Source: Pedobacter sp. B4-66 (lineage in GTDB: Bacteria; Bacteroidota; Bacteroidia; Sphingobacteriales; Sphingobacteriaceae). Taken from it: a DNA stretch of 64,000 bases. Both the position numbers and the translations under genes were made by a program. Of this stretch, positions 33,337-42,780 are shown piece by piece (within the stretch, counting starts at the first letter, position 1; each line of letters begins with the position of its first letter). The notes under the pieces are model-generated. The model was not told the DNA's origin and searched no databases. It worked only from the letters and a program-made list of their open reading frames with translations. The DNA lies in contig NZ_JAFVME010000009.1 of the NCBI RefSeq assembly GCF_018492665.1, positions 1 to 64,000 of the forward strand, written 5' to 3'.

Positions 33337-34506
33337 TTAAAAACGTCTATGGATCTTTGTATCTTCAAAAACCCGGGTTAAAATATCTTTTTCTATTGTA
33401 CTAAATTCTAAATTTCTACGCTCGTAAACCTTTGCGGCAGTTTCAAACATTTTGTTTAAACTATACACTTCAAAGCCCTGAGCTCCACCCCAGGCAAAAT
33501 CAGGTATAAAGTTTCTCGGAAAGCCAGGTCCAAATATATTGGCACTTACACCGGCAACCGTACCTGTATTAAACATGGTATTAATACCACATTTAGCATG
33601 ATCGGCCATAATTAAACCGCAAAACTGTAACCCTGTTTTACGAAAACTCTCTGCAGCATAATCCCACAACCTCACCTCTGCATAATTATTCTTAAGGTTC
33701 GAGTTATTGCTATCAGCGCCAATATTGCACCATTGCCCCATCACTGCATTTCCTAAATAACCTTCATGACCTTTTGATGAATAGCCCCAAATTACGGCAT
33801 TATTAATTTCACCACCTACCCTACTGTAAGGACCGATAGTTGTTTGCCCGTAAATCTTGGCACCCATTTTTATCTGTGAGTCATTGCATAAGGCAAAAGA
33901 ACCTCTTATATGACATCCTTCCCATACCTGCGAATTCTTTCCAATATAAATAGGGCCATTCAGACTATTAAATGATGAACATTCAGCTTCAGCTCCATCT
34001 TCAGCAAAAATATTATCACCAATAAAAGTATTGGTAGCACTTAATTTTGCGGAGGTCCTTCCTTTTGTAAGCAAAGCAAAGTCTTTTTTAAGCTCAGTAT
34101 CATTGAATTTAAAAATATCTTCAGGAACAGCAATTCTGATAAAATCTCCAGAATACTCAATAGGCTTGAGTTTATCATGTCCATCAATAGAGTCGCCTTT
34201 ATTTATTTTATACGCAACTATAATATCTTGCTTTTTCAGACACTCCCCCTGTTTAACGTAGGAAATAGCGGTTACCAATTCTTCATCTGGACAAACAGAG
34301 CCATTGATGAATAGTTCGGCATCAGATAACAAAGGGTATTTTTCCGCCAGATAAGCTATTGTTAAAAATCCGGATTCAGCACCTAAATACTTTTCCCACT
34401 TTTGAGCAATAGTTAAAATCCCTATACGAAGATCTGCAACCGGCCGTGTGAAAGATAGTGGTCGTAACGACTGCCACGCGCTATCATCAAATAAATTGAT
34501 TATCAT
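33337..34506 (-). CDS. GlmU-like putative sugar nucleotidyltransferase
   Basis: A 389-residue protein of the Bacteroidota GlmU-like family. From about residue 150 the sequence repeats hexapeptide-type patterns (SAKLSATNTFIGDNIFAEDG, IYIGKNSQVWEGCHIRGS, IYGQTTIGPYSRVGGEI) that build a left-handed beta helix, as in acyltransferases. The N-terminal part (MIINLFDDSAWQSLRPLSFT) lacks the GxGTRM-type nucleotidyltransferase loop, so its activity is unclear. An in-frame TTG three codons upstream is possible, but the ATG at 34506 is preferred. It starts 18 bp past the rpmE2 terminator and heads a run with tpiA, prmA and mpl. Confidence 0.78.
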   Translation of the reverse strand: MIINLFDDSAWQSLRPLSFTRPVADLRIGILTIAQKWEKYLGAESGFLTIAYLAEKYPLLSDAELFINGSVCPDEELVTAISYVKQGECLKKQDIIVAYKINKGDSIDGHDKLKPIEYSGDFIRIAVPEDIFKFNDTELKKDFALLTKGRTSAKLSATNTFIGDNIFAEDGAEAECSSFNSLNGPIYIGKNSQVWEGCHIRGSFALCNDSQIKMGAKIYGQTTIGPYSRVGGEINNAVIWGYSSKGHEGYLGNAVMGQWCNIGADSNNSNLKNNYAEVRLWDYAAESFRKTGLQFCGLIMADHAKCGINTMFNTGTVAGVSANIFGPGFPRNFIPDFAWGGAQGFEVYSLNKMFETAAKVYERRNLEFSTIEKDILTRVFEDTKIHRRF

Positions 34507-34523
34507 AAGCCACAAAAATAAAA

Positions 34524-34553
34524 AAAGTCCCGAAGCAACAGCACCGGGACTTT
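34524..34553 (-). terminator. Intrinsic terminator of rpmE2
   Basis: AAAGTCCCG and CGGGACTTT pair around a 12-nt loop and the minus strand continues with TTTTTATTTTTG. It is 26 bp after the rpmE2 stop and directly before the GlmU-like gene. Confidence 0.9.
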
Positions 34554-34578
34554 AAAATAATTTTTTATTTTGGTATAA

Positions 34579-34827
34579 TTACTTTTTAGCGTAACGAGTT
34601 TTGAATTTATCGATACGACCAGCAGTATCAACCAATTTCATTTTACCAGTATAAAAAGGGTGAGAAGTATGAGAAATCTCTAATTTATATAGAGGATATT
34701 CGTTACCATCTTCCCATTGAATAGTCTCTTTAGTATCTACACAAGATTTTGTTAAAAAAGAATACTCGTTAGACATATCTTTAAATACTACAAATCTATA
34801 GTTTGATGGATGCAGATCTTTTTTCAT
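34579..34827 (-). CDS. rpmE2: 50S ribosomal protein L31 type B
   Basis: An 82-residue L31 of the type B class: [20 protein letters not shown] opens like the family, then the TSHPFYTGK motif, and the basic C-terminus KFKTRYAKK. It lacks the zinc-binding CxxC pair of type A L31, so it should work without zinc. It is monocistronic, with its own promoter-like element (34866-34896) and a terminator. Confidence 0.96.
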   Translation of the reverse strand: MKKDLHPSNYRFVVFKDMSNEYSFLTKSCVDTKETIQWEDGNEYPLYKLEISHTSHPFYTGKMKLVDTAGRIDKFKTRYAKK

Positions 34828-34865
34828 ATTGTTATATACTTATTTGTCGCTTATTTTTAAGGATG

Positions 34866-34896
34866 CAAATATCGTGATTTTATTTCTTAGAAACAA
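34866..34896 (-). promoter_or_regulatory. Candidate promoter of rpmE2
   Basis: On the minus strand TTG, 20 nt, GATATTTG fits the TTG-N19-TAnnTTTG promoter with one mismatch. It lies about 40 bp upstream of the start codon of rpmE2. Confidence 0.5.
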
Positions 34897-34911
34897 ATAA
34901 GTGTAAAAAAA

Positions 34912-35199
34912 TTATCTACTATACTTTTTCCACGTTTCAATTTTCTGCTTTTGTCTGGCTATATAAGCGTCTGCAATTACCTCTGCAGAGGGTAATTCAG
35001 AGTTACTTATCAACAATGATTTTAGCTTAGCTTCATCAACATCGGTTCTGTATAATATATTCATCATTTTAGAAATATCATTATCAAGCAAATATGCAAA
35101 TGCTTCAATTAAACGTTCTCTCATTAAGGCTTCAGTAGTAATATTATCTATATCAAAATCTTTATTGATAATATTACTCAGTGATGTTAACTCATCCAT
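34912..35199 (-). CDS. Conserved hypothetical protein linked to mce
   Basis: A 95-residue, helical, soluble protein from the ATG at 35199 (MDELTSLSNIINKDFD) with no recognised domain. It uses a TAATG junction with the stop of the methylmalonyl-CoA epimerase gene, which favours this start over an ATG six codons earlier that would give a 19-bp overlap. Acidic N-terminal half and a basic tail (RQKQKIETWKKYSR). Coupled translation with mce is the only clue to function. Confidence 0.72.
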   Translation of the reverse strand: MDELTSLSNIINKDFDIDNITTEALMRERLIEAFAYLLDNDISKMMNILYRTDVDEAKLKSLLISNSELPSAEVIADAYIARQKQKIETWKKYSR

Positions 35200-35600
35200 T
35201 ATCGTATTTCCTGACATAATTCAATCAAAACCCCATTAGTTCCTTTTGGGTGTACAAAGCACACTAATTTATTATCTGCACCTAACTTTGGATGTTCATT
35301 CAGCAAAATGAACCCCTCTAATCTTAATCTTTTCATTTCTTCTTCAATATCATCAACATCAAATGCAATATGATGTATTCCCTCACCTTTCCTTTCAAGG
35401 AATTTTCCAATTGGGCTATCTTCAGAAATTGCAGCAAGCAATTCAATCTTATTTTCTCCTGTTTTAAAGAAAGCCGTACTTACACCTTCTAAGGGAACTT
35501 CTTCCTTTTTATAACATGAGGTACCCAGCAATTTTTCATACAAACTACAGGATACATCAAGATCTTTTACAGCTATCCCAATGTGCTCTATCTTCTTCAT
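35199..35600 (-). CDS. mce: Methylmalonyl-CoA epimerase
   Basis: Mce interconverts (2R)- and (2S)-methylmalonyl-CoA in propionate and odd-chain or branched amino-acid metabolism. The 133-residue VOC-fold protein begins IEHIGIAVKDLD (metal-ligand His), has GEGIHHIAFDVDDIEEEMKR in the middle and ends with NGVLIELCQ, where the Glu is a metal ligand. Length and motifs match the family. It is first in a two-gene unit with the hypothetical gene at 34912 and divergent from iscS. Confidence 0.93.
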   Translation of the reverse strand: MKKIEHIGIAVKDLDVSCSLYEKLLGTSCYKKEEVPLEGVSTAFFKTGENKIELLAAISEDSPIGKFLERKGEGIHHIAFDVDDIEEEMKRLRLEGFILLNEHPKLGADNKLVCFVHPKGTNGVLIELCQEIR

Positions 35601-35671
35601 AAACGAATTAATACGTTAAAGGAATGTAAAAATGCGAGTTTTAACTATACCGTCATAGCTATTAATTATAA

Positions 35672-35699
35672 TTGTTGGCAATCTTTTTTCGTATCTTTG
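35672..35699 (+). promoter_or_regulatory. Candidate promoter of the isc cluster
   Basis: TTG, 17 nt, TATCTTTG, ending 26 bp before the iscS ATG. The -7 box is a perfect TAnnTTTG match; spacing is a little short of the usual 19. Confidence 0.65.
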
Positions 35700-35725
35700 T
35701 CTATTAATAAGAATAAACAAAAACG

Positions 35726-36937
35726 ATGGAACTTCCTATTTACTTAGATAATAATGCTACTACCCCTCTAGATCCTAGGGTTTTAGAAGCAATGCTACCT
35801 TATTTCACAAACAAATTTGGTAACGCTGCCAGCCGCAATCACGCCTTTGGATGGGTTGCTGAAGAAGCTGTTGATTACTCACGTGAGCAAGTAGCAAAAT
35901 TAATTGGCTGTACAGAAAAAGAGATCATATTTACTTCAGGTGCTACAGAAGCCGATAACCTGGGTATAAAAGGTGTTTTTGAAATGTATCAGGATAAAGG
36001 TAATCACATCATTACTGCTACTACAGAACACAAAGCAGTTTTAGATACTTGCAAGCACCTTGAAAAAGCTGGAGCAAAAGTTACTTATCTAAAAGTTAAA
36101 GAAGATGGTCTTATCGATCTTCAGGAATTAGAAGCCGCAATGACAGATCAAACTATTCTTGTAACCATTATGTATGGAAACAATGAGATAGGTGTTGTTC
36201 AGCCAATCAAGGAAATATCGGCTATTGCTCATAAACATGGTGCTTTATTCATGACAGATGCTACACAGGCGGTTGGTAAAATCCCTGTTGATGTAAATGC
36301 TGATGGTATTGATCTTATGGCATTTTCTGCTCATAAAATGTATGGCCCTAAGGGTGTAGGTGTACTTTATGTACGTCGTAAAAATCCAAGAGTTAAAGTA
36401 ACAGCACAAATAGACGGTGGTGGTCATGAGCGTGGTATGCGTTCAGGAACATTAAACGTACCTGGTATTGTTGGTTTAGGTAAAGCTTGTGAACTTTGTC
36501 GTTTGGAAATGGATAGCGAAGCAAAACGCTTATCTGGCTTAAGAGACAAACTTGAATCTGCTCTTTCTCAAATGGAAGAAAGCTACGTAAATGGAAATGT
36601 GGAGCACCGTTTACCTCATGTTGCCAATATCTCATTCAAATATGTTGAGGGAGAAGGTTTAATGATGGCAATGAAAGATCTTGCTGTATCATCAGGTTCT
36701 GCATGTACTTCAGCTTCTTTAGAACCTTCATACGTTTTAAAAAGCCTTGGATTGTCAGATGACCTTGCACACTCTTCTATCCGTTTCGGATTAGGTCGTT
36801 TTACTACCGAAGAAGAAATTGATTACGCAATTGAAAACACTAAAAAAGCAGTTAATCACCTTAGAGATCTTTCTCCACTTTGGGAAATGTTTAAAGAAGG
36901 TATTGACTTAAGTAAAATTGAGTGGGCTGAACACTAA
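35726..36937 (+). CDS. iscS: Cysteine desulfurase IscS
   Basis: IscS takes sulfur from cysteine and passes it as persulfide for Fe-S cluster and thio-cofactor assembly. The 403-residue PLP enzyme begins with [22 protein letters not shown], has the PLP-lysine region [19 protein letters not shown], and the mobile loop with the active Cys in [18 protein letters not shown]. Length and loop class match IscS (group I). Followed by iscU at 61 bp and iscA. Confidence 0.96.
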   Translation: MELPIYLDNNATTPLDPRVLEAMLPYFTNKFGNAASRNHAFGWVAEEAVDYSREQVAKLIGCTEKEIIFTSGATEADNLGIKGVFEMYQDKGNHIITATTEHKAVLDTCKHLEKAGAKVTYLKVKEDGLIDLQELEAAMTDQTILVTIMYGNNEIGVVQPIKEISAIAHKHGALFMTDATQAVGKIPVDVNADGIDLMAFSAHKMYGPKGVGVLYVRRKNPRVKVTAQIDGGGHERGMRSGTLNVPGIVGLGKACELCRLEMDSEAKRLSGLRDKLESALSQMEESYVNGNVEHRLPHVANISFKYVEGEGLMMAMKDLAVSSGSACTSASLEPSYVLKSLGLSDDLAHSSIRFGLGRFTTEEEIDYAIENTKKAVNHLRDLSPLWEMFKEGIDLSKIEWAEH

Positions 36938-36998
36938 TAGCTCCTTAATTCATATAATATAAATTGTCTCTGTTGACAGGGATTTAAAGTAAAATAAA

Positions 36999-37412
36999 AT
37001 GGCATATTCAGAAAAAGTAATGGAACATTATACCAACCCTAGAAATGTTGGTACTTTAAATAAAGATAGTAAATCAGTTGGTACAGGCCTTGTTGGTGCA
37101 CCTGAGTGTGGCGACGTGATGCGTTTACAAATTGAGGTTGATGAGAATAATGTAATCACAGATGCTAAATTCAAAACATTTGGATGTGGATCTGCAATTG
37201 CATCATCTTCTTTAGCAACTGAATGGTTAAAAGGTAAAACTGTTGACGAGGCATTAACTATCGACAATATGGATATTGTTGAAGAATTGGCTTTACCTCC
37301 GGTTAAAATTCACTGTTCAGTATTAGCAGAGGATGCTATTAAATCAGCGATTAATGATTACCGTGTTAAAAACGGCTTAGAACCATTTGAATTAGCTAAA
37401 TCTCATCACTAA
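36999..37412 (+). CDS. iscU: Fe-S cluster scaffold IscU
   Basis: IscU is the scaffold on which IscS builds the [2Fe-2S] cluster. The 137-residue protein has the three ligand cysteines in GAPECGDVMRLQI, TFGCGSAIASSS and VKIHCSVLAEDAI, plus the Asp between (CGD) that is typical of IscU. No HscA-binding context is present in the window. It is 107 bp upstream of iscA, with an inverted-repeat element in the gap. Confidence 0.95.
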   Translation: MAYSEKVMEHYTNPRNVGTLNKDSKSVGTGLVGAPECGDVMRLQIEVDENNVITDAKFKTFGCGSAIASSSLATEWLKGKTVDEALTIDNMDIVEELALPPVKIHCSVLAEDAIKSAINDYRVKNGLEPFELAKSHH

Positions 37413-37433
37413 TTCGAGTATTTAGTATCTAGC

Positions 37434-37482
37434 ACTTAGTATTTAGGCATGACGCTTATAGCAATTCGTCTAAATACTAAGT
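37434..37482. repeat. Inverted repeat between iscU and iscA
   Basis: ACTTAGTATTTAG (37434-37446) and CTAAATACTAAGT (37470-37482) are exact reverse complements with a 23-nt spacer. The flanks repeat related TAGTATCTAG and CTAACTACTAAAC units, so the whole gap from about 37413 to 37519 is a TAGTA/TACTA-type repeat tract. Confidence 0.75.
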
Positions 37483-37519
37483 ACTAAAGACTAACTACTA
37501 AACACTAACTACTACTAAA

Positions 37520-37846
37520 ATGATCACGATAACAGATAAAGCAAAGAGTAAAATTGATCACCTGATGCAAGAATCGCAGATGGATAGCACCTATTTCTTG
37601 CGCGTTTCAGTTAAAGGTGGTGGCTGTTCAGGATTATCATATAATCTAGATTTTGATAACGAAGAACAAAAGGGAGATCAGTTTTTTGAAGACAGAGGTA
37701 TCCGAATAGCTCTGGATATGAAATCCTTTTTATATCTGGCAGGCACCGAACTTGATTTTTCTGATGGTTTAAATGGAAAGGGCTTTAATTTCCACAATCC
37801 AAATGCCAGCCGTTCCTGCGGTTGTGGAGAGAGTTTTTCTGTTTAA
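37520..37846 (+). CDS. iscA: Iron-sulfur cluster carrier IscA
   Basis: A 108-residue A-type carrier protein that accepts and transfers Fe-S clusters. The three family cysteines are visible: CSGLSYNLDF near residue 36, and CGCGESF at the C-terminus. It belongs functionally with iscS-iscU, but is separated by a repeat tract. A strong terminator follows. Confidence 0.95.
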   Translation: MITITDKAKSKIDHLMQESQMDSTYFLRVSVKGGGCSGLSYNLDFDNEEQKGDQFFEDRGIRIALDMKSFLYLAGTELDFSDGLNGKGFNFHNPNASRSCGCGESFSV

Positions 37847-37869
37847 CGTACATTTCACTATATTTGTAG

Positions 37870-37893
37870 AGGGCGCTTTTAGCGCCCTTTTTT
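37870..37893 (+). terminator. Intrinsic terminator of the isc cluster
   Basis: AGGGCGCT-ttt-AGCGCCCT followed by TTTTT, 24 bp after the iscA stop. Confidence 0.93.
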
Positions 37894-37973
37894 ATTGAAC
37901 AAACCACTGCAATGGTGGTTGCATTTTTAAAGTGAAAAGTTTATCATTGCTATAACAAGCTAACCAATCATAT

Positions 37974-39887
37974 ATGGTATCATTCAACGAGTCCTCTACA
38001 GTTCCCAGTTTACTGCGAAATGTAGTCGAAAACATTCATAAACCGGAAGAGACCTTTCTTATAGACAAAAAGAACACCAATTGGGAGGAAATATCCTTCA
38101 AAGAAACGCTTGATAATGCAGATGCAGTTTCAGCATTCTTTTTGAGTAAAGGAATAAAAAAAGGTGACAGAATGGGACTAATGATAGAGAACTCTCCAGA
38201 GTATGTCTATTATGATCAGGGAATACAACAAATTGGAGCAATTAATACCTCTATATACCCTACACTTTCGGAACATGAAGTAGAATATATTATTAATGAC
38301 TCGGGTATCAAAGCCATCTTAGTAGGAAATACTTTCTTGTACAAAAAGATCCTAAAAATTGCCGGCAATTGCCGACAACTCAATTATATAATTCCTGCCT
38401 TTGCCGAATACACAAAAGTTACCATCCCTGAAGACCTTAATGCTGAGATTGTAAGTTTTGAAGAAATTCTCAATACAAAAAGTAGTTTAACTGAAAACAA
38501 ATTAGCAGAAATAAAAACGCTGCGTGAAGCACTTAAACCTTCAGATATATCGGCCCTAATTTATACCTCAGGAACCACGGGCACCCCAAAAGGTGTAATG
38601 CTTTCTCATAGTAATTTCGTTGAAAACGTTAAAGTATGTTTACAGCAAATCCCTGTTATAGATGAAACAGAAACCTTTTTATCGTTTCTGCCTCTTTCAC
38701 ATGTTTTTGAGCGTACCGCAACCTATCATGTCTGCTGTGCGCAAGGCTGTAAAATTGCCTTTGCACAAAGCCTGGAGCTATTGGCAAAAAACATGGGCGA
38801 GATAAAGCCTACAGTAATGAATTGTGTTCCAAGACTATTAGAAAGAATCCATGACAAAGCTATAAAAAGTGGTACATCAGGAGATGGATTAAAATCTAAG
38901 ATTTTTCTTTGGGCATTAGAAACCGGCAAGAACTATCGTCAGCAAAAAGAAGCCGATAAAACTCCTGGTATTTTCCTTTCCGCAAAGCGGTCAATAGCTG
39001 AGAAGCTTGTTTTCAGTAAAATAAAAGAGAAAACAGGTGGCAGGCTAAAGTTCATGATCTCCGGTGGCGCTGCTTTACCTAAAAATGTTGGAGAATTCTT
39101 CGGAAATCTTGACATTAAAATACTTGAAGGCTTTGGACTAACCGAAACCTCACCTGTTATGTCTGTTACTGAATATCATAGACAGGTATATGGAACAGTT
39201 GGACGTGTAATTCCTGGTATTGAAATTGGCATTCAGAATGTGGAAACCAAGGAAATGATTAACATTCAAACGCATGAATCATTTGATCCAAATTTTGAAT
39301 GTGCTGAAGGAGAAATTATTGTTCGTGGCCATTGTGTTATGCAAGGTTATTTTAATAAACCAGCTGAAACTGCTGAAGCTATTGACAAACACAATTGGTT
39401 TCATACAGGTGATATTGGTAGATTTTACAGAGGGAACCTTCAAATTACAGATCGCTTAAAAAACATGATCGTAAATGCATATGGAAAGAACGTTTATCCT
39501 ACTCCTGTTGAGAATATATACCTAAAAAGTTTAAAAATAGACCAGCTGTTCTTAATTGGTGATAAAAGAGAATATCTTACTGCAATCATTATCCCAAACA
39601 AAGAAAATCTTCAGGAAACCTTTAAACTTCCTGAATCTTTTTTCCAAAAACCTGAGCTTTTTATAGCAGAGAAAGAGATTATTGATTGGATTGGTCAAGA
39701 CATTAAAAAACTTTCAGGGGAACTTGCGAAATTTGAAAGAATAAAGAACTTCAAAATTAAACGCAATCCCTTCAGCATTGAAGAAGGTGAAATAACACCT
39801 ACTTTAAAGGCTAAAAGAAAGGTTCTTGAAAAGAAATATGCGGAAACTATTAACGAAATGTATAACGAATCCGTTGAGGCAGATTAA
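37974..39887 (+). CDS. Long-chain acyl-CoA synthetase (AMP-binding)
   Basis: A 637-residue adenylate-forming ligase that should activate fatty acids to acyl-CoA at the inner membrane. The signature LIYTSGTTGTPKGVMLSHS lies near residue 196-214, then FLSFLPLSHVFERTATY, GFGLTETSPV and the hinge TGDIGRFYRGNLQITDRLKNMIV. Length and the extra C-terminal region agree with the long-chain FadD15-type class (as in mycobacteria and Bacteroidota). Single gene between the isc cluster and lysS. Exact chain length preference is unknown. Confidence 0.9.
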   Translation: MVSFNESSTVPSLLRNVVENIHKPEETFLIDKKNTNWEEISFKETLDNADAVSAFFLSKGIKKGDRMGLMIENSPEYVYYDQGIQQIGAINTSIYPTLSEHEVEYIINDSGIKAILVGNTFLYKKILKIAGNCRQLNYIIPAFAEYTKVTIPEDLNAEIVSFEEILNTKSSLTENKLAEIKTLREALKPSDISALIYTSGTTGTPKGVMLSHSNFVENVKVCLQQIPVIDETETFLSFLPLSHVFERTATYHVCCAQGCKIAFAQSLELLAKNMGEIKPTVMNCVPRLLERIHDKAIKSGTSGDGLKSKIFLWALETGKNYRQQKEADKTPGIFLSAKRSIAEKLVFSKIKEKTGGRLKFMISGGAALPKNVGEFFGNLDIKILEGFGLTETSPVMSVTEYHRQVYGTVGRVIPGIEIGIQNVETKEMINIQTHESFDPNFECAEGEIIVRGHCVMQGYFNKPAETAEAIDKHNWFHTGDIGRFYRGNLQITDRLKNMIVNAYGKNVYPTPVENIYLKSLKIDQLFLIGDKREYLTAIIIPNKENLQETFKLPESFFQKPELFIAEKEIIDWIGQDIKKLSGELAKFERIKNFKIKRNPFSIEEGEITPTLKAKRKVLEKKYAETINEMYNESVEAD

Positions 39888-40030
39888 TACACTTTAAATA
39901 TATATTCTGTTTTACACTGAATATTCCTATTTAATGCAGACAAAAAATGCTGCAAATACCTATTTTTGCATAATTTTAAAAATACAATACAAATAAAACT
40001 ATACGGCTTATTGCCGGATATAAGAGATAT

Positions 40031-41752
40031 ATGAGTACAGGACTATCAGAATTAGAATTATTGCGCCGTAATTCGCTAAATCAGTTGCGTGAATTGGGGA
40101 TAAATCCCTACCCTGCCGAAGCATATGAAATAAATGCAAATGCTGCAGATATTTTAGCAAACTACGAACGGGATAAAACTGCATATAAGAACATCAGCAT
40201 AGCCGGTAGGATAATGACCCGCCGTATTATGGGAAGTGCTGCATTTGTGGAATTACAAGACTCTACAGGAAGAATCCAAGTCTATTTAAAAAGAGATGAG
40301 CTTTGTCCTGATGAAGATAAGACCCTATACAACACTGTTTTCAAAAAATTGCTGGATCTTGGAGATTTTATAGGTGTTAAGGGTTATGTTTTCACAACTC
40401 AAACTGGCGAGATTTCTGTTCACGTTACAGAATTTACGCTTCTTTCTAAAGCTTTAAAACCTTTACCTGTTGTAAAGCGCGATGAAGAAGGGAATATATT
40501 TGATGGTTTTACCGATCCTGAATTACGTTACAGACAACGCTATGTTGACTTAACCGTAAATCCTGATTTTAAACAAATTTTCATCAACCGCTCTAAGGTA
40601 ATTAATACCATGAGAAATTATTTCGATAATCAGGGTTGGATGGAAGTTGAGACGCCTATATTACAGTCTATCCATGGTGGTGCTGCTGCCCGTCCTTTTA
40701 CTACACACCACAACACATTAGATATGCCGCTATACCTTCGTATAGCAAATGAGCTTTATTTAAAAAGGCTTATTGTAGCAGGATTCGACGGTGTATATGA
40801 GTTCGGTAAAATGTTCAGAAATGAAGGTATGGACCGTACTCACAATCCTGAGTTTACTTCTATGGAAATCTATGTAGCCTATAAAGACTACATCTGGATG
40901 ATGGCTATGGTAGAAGAGTGTCTTGAGAAAATTGCGGTAGCTATTCACGGATCTCCTATTGTTAAAGTTGGCGAACATGAGATAAACTTTGAAGGCCCAT
41001 ACGAAAAACTGACCATGTATGAGTCAATACAGAAGTACACAGGCATTGATGTTTCCAACATGACTGAAGAGGAATTAAAAGAAACCTGTAAAAGTCTAAA
41101 TATTGAAATAGATGACTCCATGGGTCGTGGTAAACTTATCGACGAATTGTTTAGTGAGAAAGTTGAAGCAAACCTAATTCAGCCCACATATATTACTGAC
41201 TATCCTTTAGAGATGACTCCTCTTGCTAAAAAACATAGAAGCAAAGAAGGTTTGGTTGAAAGATTTGAATTATTTGTGATGGGTAAGGAAATTGGTAATG
41301 CTTATTCAGAACTTAACGACCCCATCGATCAAAGAGAGCGTTTCGAGGATCAGCTTAAATTAGCTGCCAGAGGTGATGATGAAGCAATGGCTATGGATGA
41401 AGATTTTATACGTGCCCTTGAATACGGAATGCCTCCAACCTCTGGACTAGGAATAGGTATAGATAGATTAGTAATGCTAATGACTAACCAATCTACTATC
41501 CAGGAAGTATTATTCTTCCCTCAAATGAGACCGGAGAAAAAAGCAAAGGTAACAACCGATGAAGACTTCGTAAGCGCGGGTGTTCCTGCTGAATGGGTTC
41601 AGGTGATTAGAAAAATGGGAATCAATACAATTGAGGAGTTAAAGGCTGCAAATCCGAACAAGGTGTTTAATGATCTTGGAGGAATGCGTAAGAAACTTAA
41701 ACTTGAGTTAACCATGCCTTCAAAAGAGGACGTAACAACTTGGTTTTCTTAA
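40031..41752 (+). CDS. lysS: Lysyl-tRNA synthetase (class II)
   Basis: LysS charges tRNA-Lys. The 573-residue protein has an N-terminal OB-fold anticodon domain (about 50-150, with [21 protein letters not shown]) and the class II core: motif 2-type [22 protein letters not shown], and motif 3-type [26 protein letters not shown]. Residues after about 505 ([19 protein letters not shown] and onward) form an extra helical tail not present in E. coli LysS; such an extension is common in Bacteroidota. A strong terminator follows. Confidence 0.96.
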   Translation: MSTGLSELELLRRNSLNQLRELGINPYPAEAYEINANAADILANYERDKTAYKNISIAGRIMTRRIMGSAAFVELQDSTGRIQVYLKRDELCPDEDKTLYNTVFKKLLDLGDFIGVKGYVFTTQTGEISVHVTEFTLLSKALKPLPVVKRDEEGNIFDGFTDPELRYRQRYVDLTVNPDFKQIFINRSKVINTMRNYFDNQGWMEVETPILQSIHGGAAARPFTTHHNTLDMPLYLRIANELYLKRLIVAGFDGVYEFGKMFRNEGMDRTHNPEFTSMEIYVAYKDYIWMMAMVEECLEKIAVAIHGSPIVKVGEHEINFEGPYEKLTMYESIQKYTGIDVSNMTEEELKETCKSLNIEIDDSMGRGKLIDELFSEKVEANLIQPTYITDYPLEMTPLAKKHRSKEGLVERFELFVMGKEIGNAYSELNDPIDQRERFEDQLKLAARGDDEAMAMDEDFIRALEYGMPPTSGLGIGIDRLVMLMTNQSTIQEVLFFPQMRPEKKAKVTTDEDFVSAGVPAEWVQVIRKMGINTIEELKAANPNKVFNDLGGMRKKLKLELTMPSKEDVTTWFS

Positions 41753-41772
41753 CATACAGATAACAAAAACTT

Positions 41773-41806
41773 AAAGGCCTGCTACATAAAATACTAGCAG
41801 GCCTTT
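41773..41806 (+). terminator. Intrinsic terminator of lysS
   Basis: AAAGGCCTGCTA and TAGCAGGCCTTT form a 12-bp stem with a 10-nt loop and trailing T residues, 20 bp past the lysS stop. Confidence 0.92.
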
Positions 41807-41839
41807 TCTACTTTTAGGGTATATTAAAATTGATAAATC

Positions 41840-42058
41840 ATGAACAGTTCAAGCCTTGAAATAACAGAAAATGAATACTGCATAAAGCTTAGTAAAGAAG
41901 CTTTTGACCTAACGTTGATCCGTCAGCTGATCACAAGAATACAATCAGAGCAGTTGTTCTTTAGCAAGAAGAAAGATTATCTTGAAGATGATATCATTAG
42001 CAGATCTTCTCAGTACTATGAAGCGAATGAAAACTTTGACAGATTAAGCGAAAAATAA
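41840..42058 (+). CDS. Small hypothetical protein
   Basis: A 72-residue, helical, charged protein (MNSSSLEITENEYCIKLSKEAFDL) with no recognised domain. It is flanked by two terminators (41773-41806 and 42059-42082), which supports it as a separate gene. The amino-acid pattern suggests two amphipathic helices. The short size and its end hairpin resemble small antitoxin-like or regulatory proteins; no partner toxin gene is next to it. Function unknown. Confidence 0.68.
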   Translation: MNSSSLEITENEYCIKLSKEAFDLTLIRQLITRIQSEQLFFSKKKDYLEDDIISRSSQYYEANENFDRLSEK

Positions 42059-42082
42059 AAAGCCACATTTGCATGTGGCTTT
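42059..42082. terminator. Bidirectional terminator
   Basis: AAAGCCACAT-ttgc-ATGTGGCTTT. The hairpin begins immediately after the stop of the 72-residue gene and ends 10 bp before the stop of the convergent TPR gene; on the minus strand it is followed by TTTTTATTTTT. Confidence 0.88.
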
Positions 42083-42092
42083 AATCTTTTCC

Positions 42093-42632
42093 TTATCTAT
42101 ATCTAACCTGTTGTTGTCTATCCATCATCCCCATCTGATCTTTCATTTGTTTTATCTGATCAGCGAGTAATTTATTTTTATCCGCCTTTTTCGCCTCAGT
42201 CAGATACATTTGAGCTTCTCTTTTATTTCTTTTTCCCATTGATATACCCGCTAAACTTAATTTAGCTAAAGCTATATTATGGTCCATATGTAAACCTAAA
42301 GAAAGCGCTTTCTTAAAGTACTTTTCAGATTGCATTGGCGCTTTTCTTGATTCTATCAAACCTATTAAAAGATTATAATAACCATGCTGAACTCTGATCA
42401 ATTGTTTTTCATAATTAGTTATTCTCTTTAGAAAAGCTTCGGCTTTATCCATGTTGTCCTTTCTTAAGAACCACTGAGCAAGCAACATATTTTCGTTGTA
42501 AAAATATGTAACCGCAATCAGGATACTAATAAAAACACCTAATATACCCCATCCCCAAAAACTGAAGAACATAAGGGCAATGGAAGCTCCCAACACAACA
42601 AAACCTAAAATAAGACGAACTATATTTGGCAT
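42093..42632 (-). CDS. Membrane protein with TPR-like repeats
   Basis: A 179-residue protein: two hydrophobic helices at the N-terminus (about 5-42, with GFVVLGASIALMFFSFWGWG) anchor it in the inner membrane, and the rest is a soluble helical region with tetratricopeptide-like units such as EKYFKKALSLGLHMDHNIALAK. The tail is rich in Met and Gln. It probably scaffolds protein contacts. No specific role can be assigned. It diverges from the thioredoxin-like gene. Confidence 0.72.
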   Translation of the reverse strand: MPNIVRLILGFVVLGASIALMFFSFWGWGILGVFISILIAVTYFYNENMLLAQWFLRKDNMDKAEAFLKRITNYEKQLIRVQHGYYNLLIGLIESRKAPMQSEKYFKKALSLGLHMDHNIALAKLSLAGISMGKRNKREAQMYLTEAKKADKNKLLADQIKQMKDQMGMMDRQQQVRYR

Positions 42633-42780
42633 ATCCTTTTATATTTTTTTTTGCAAATATCGTGTTTAAATACCAAAAAAACAGATTAAAAATTATAATT
42701 TAAGCAAAAAAGAAATGTCCTCCTTTTCATATTTTAGCTAAAGATTTTCAAAATATGAATACTTTTACAAATCCTTAACT

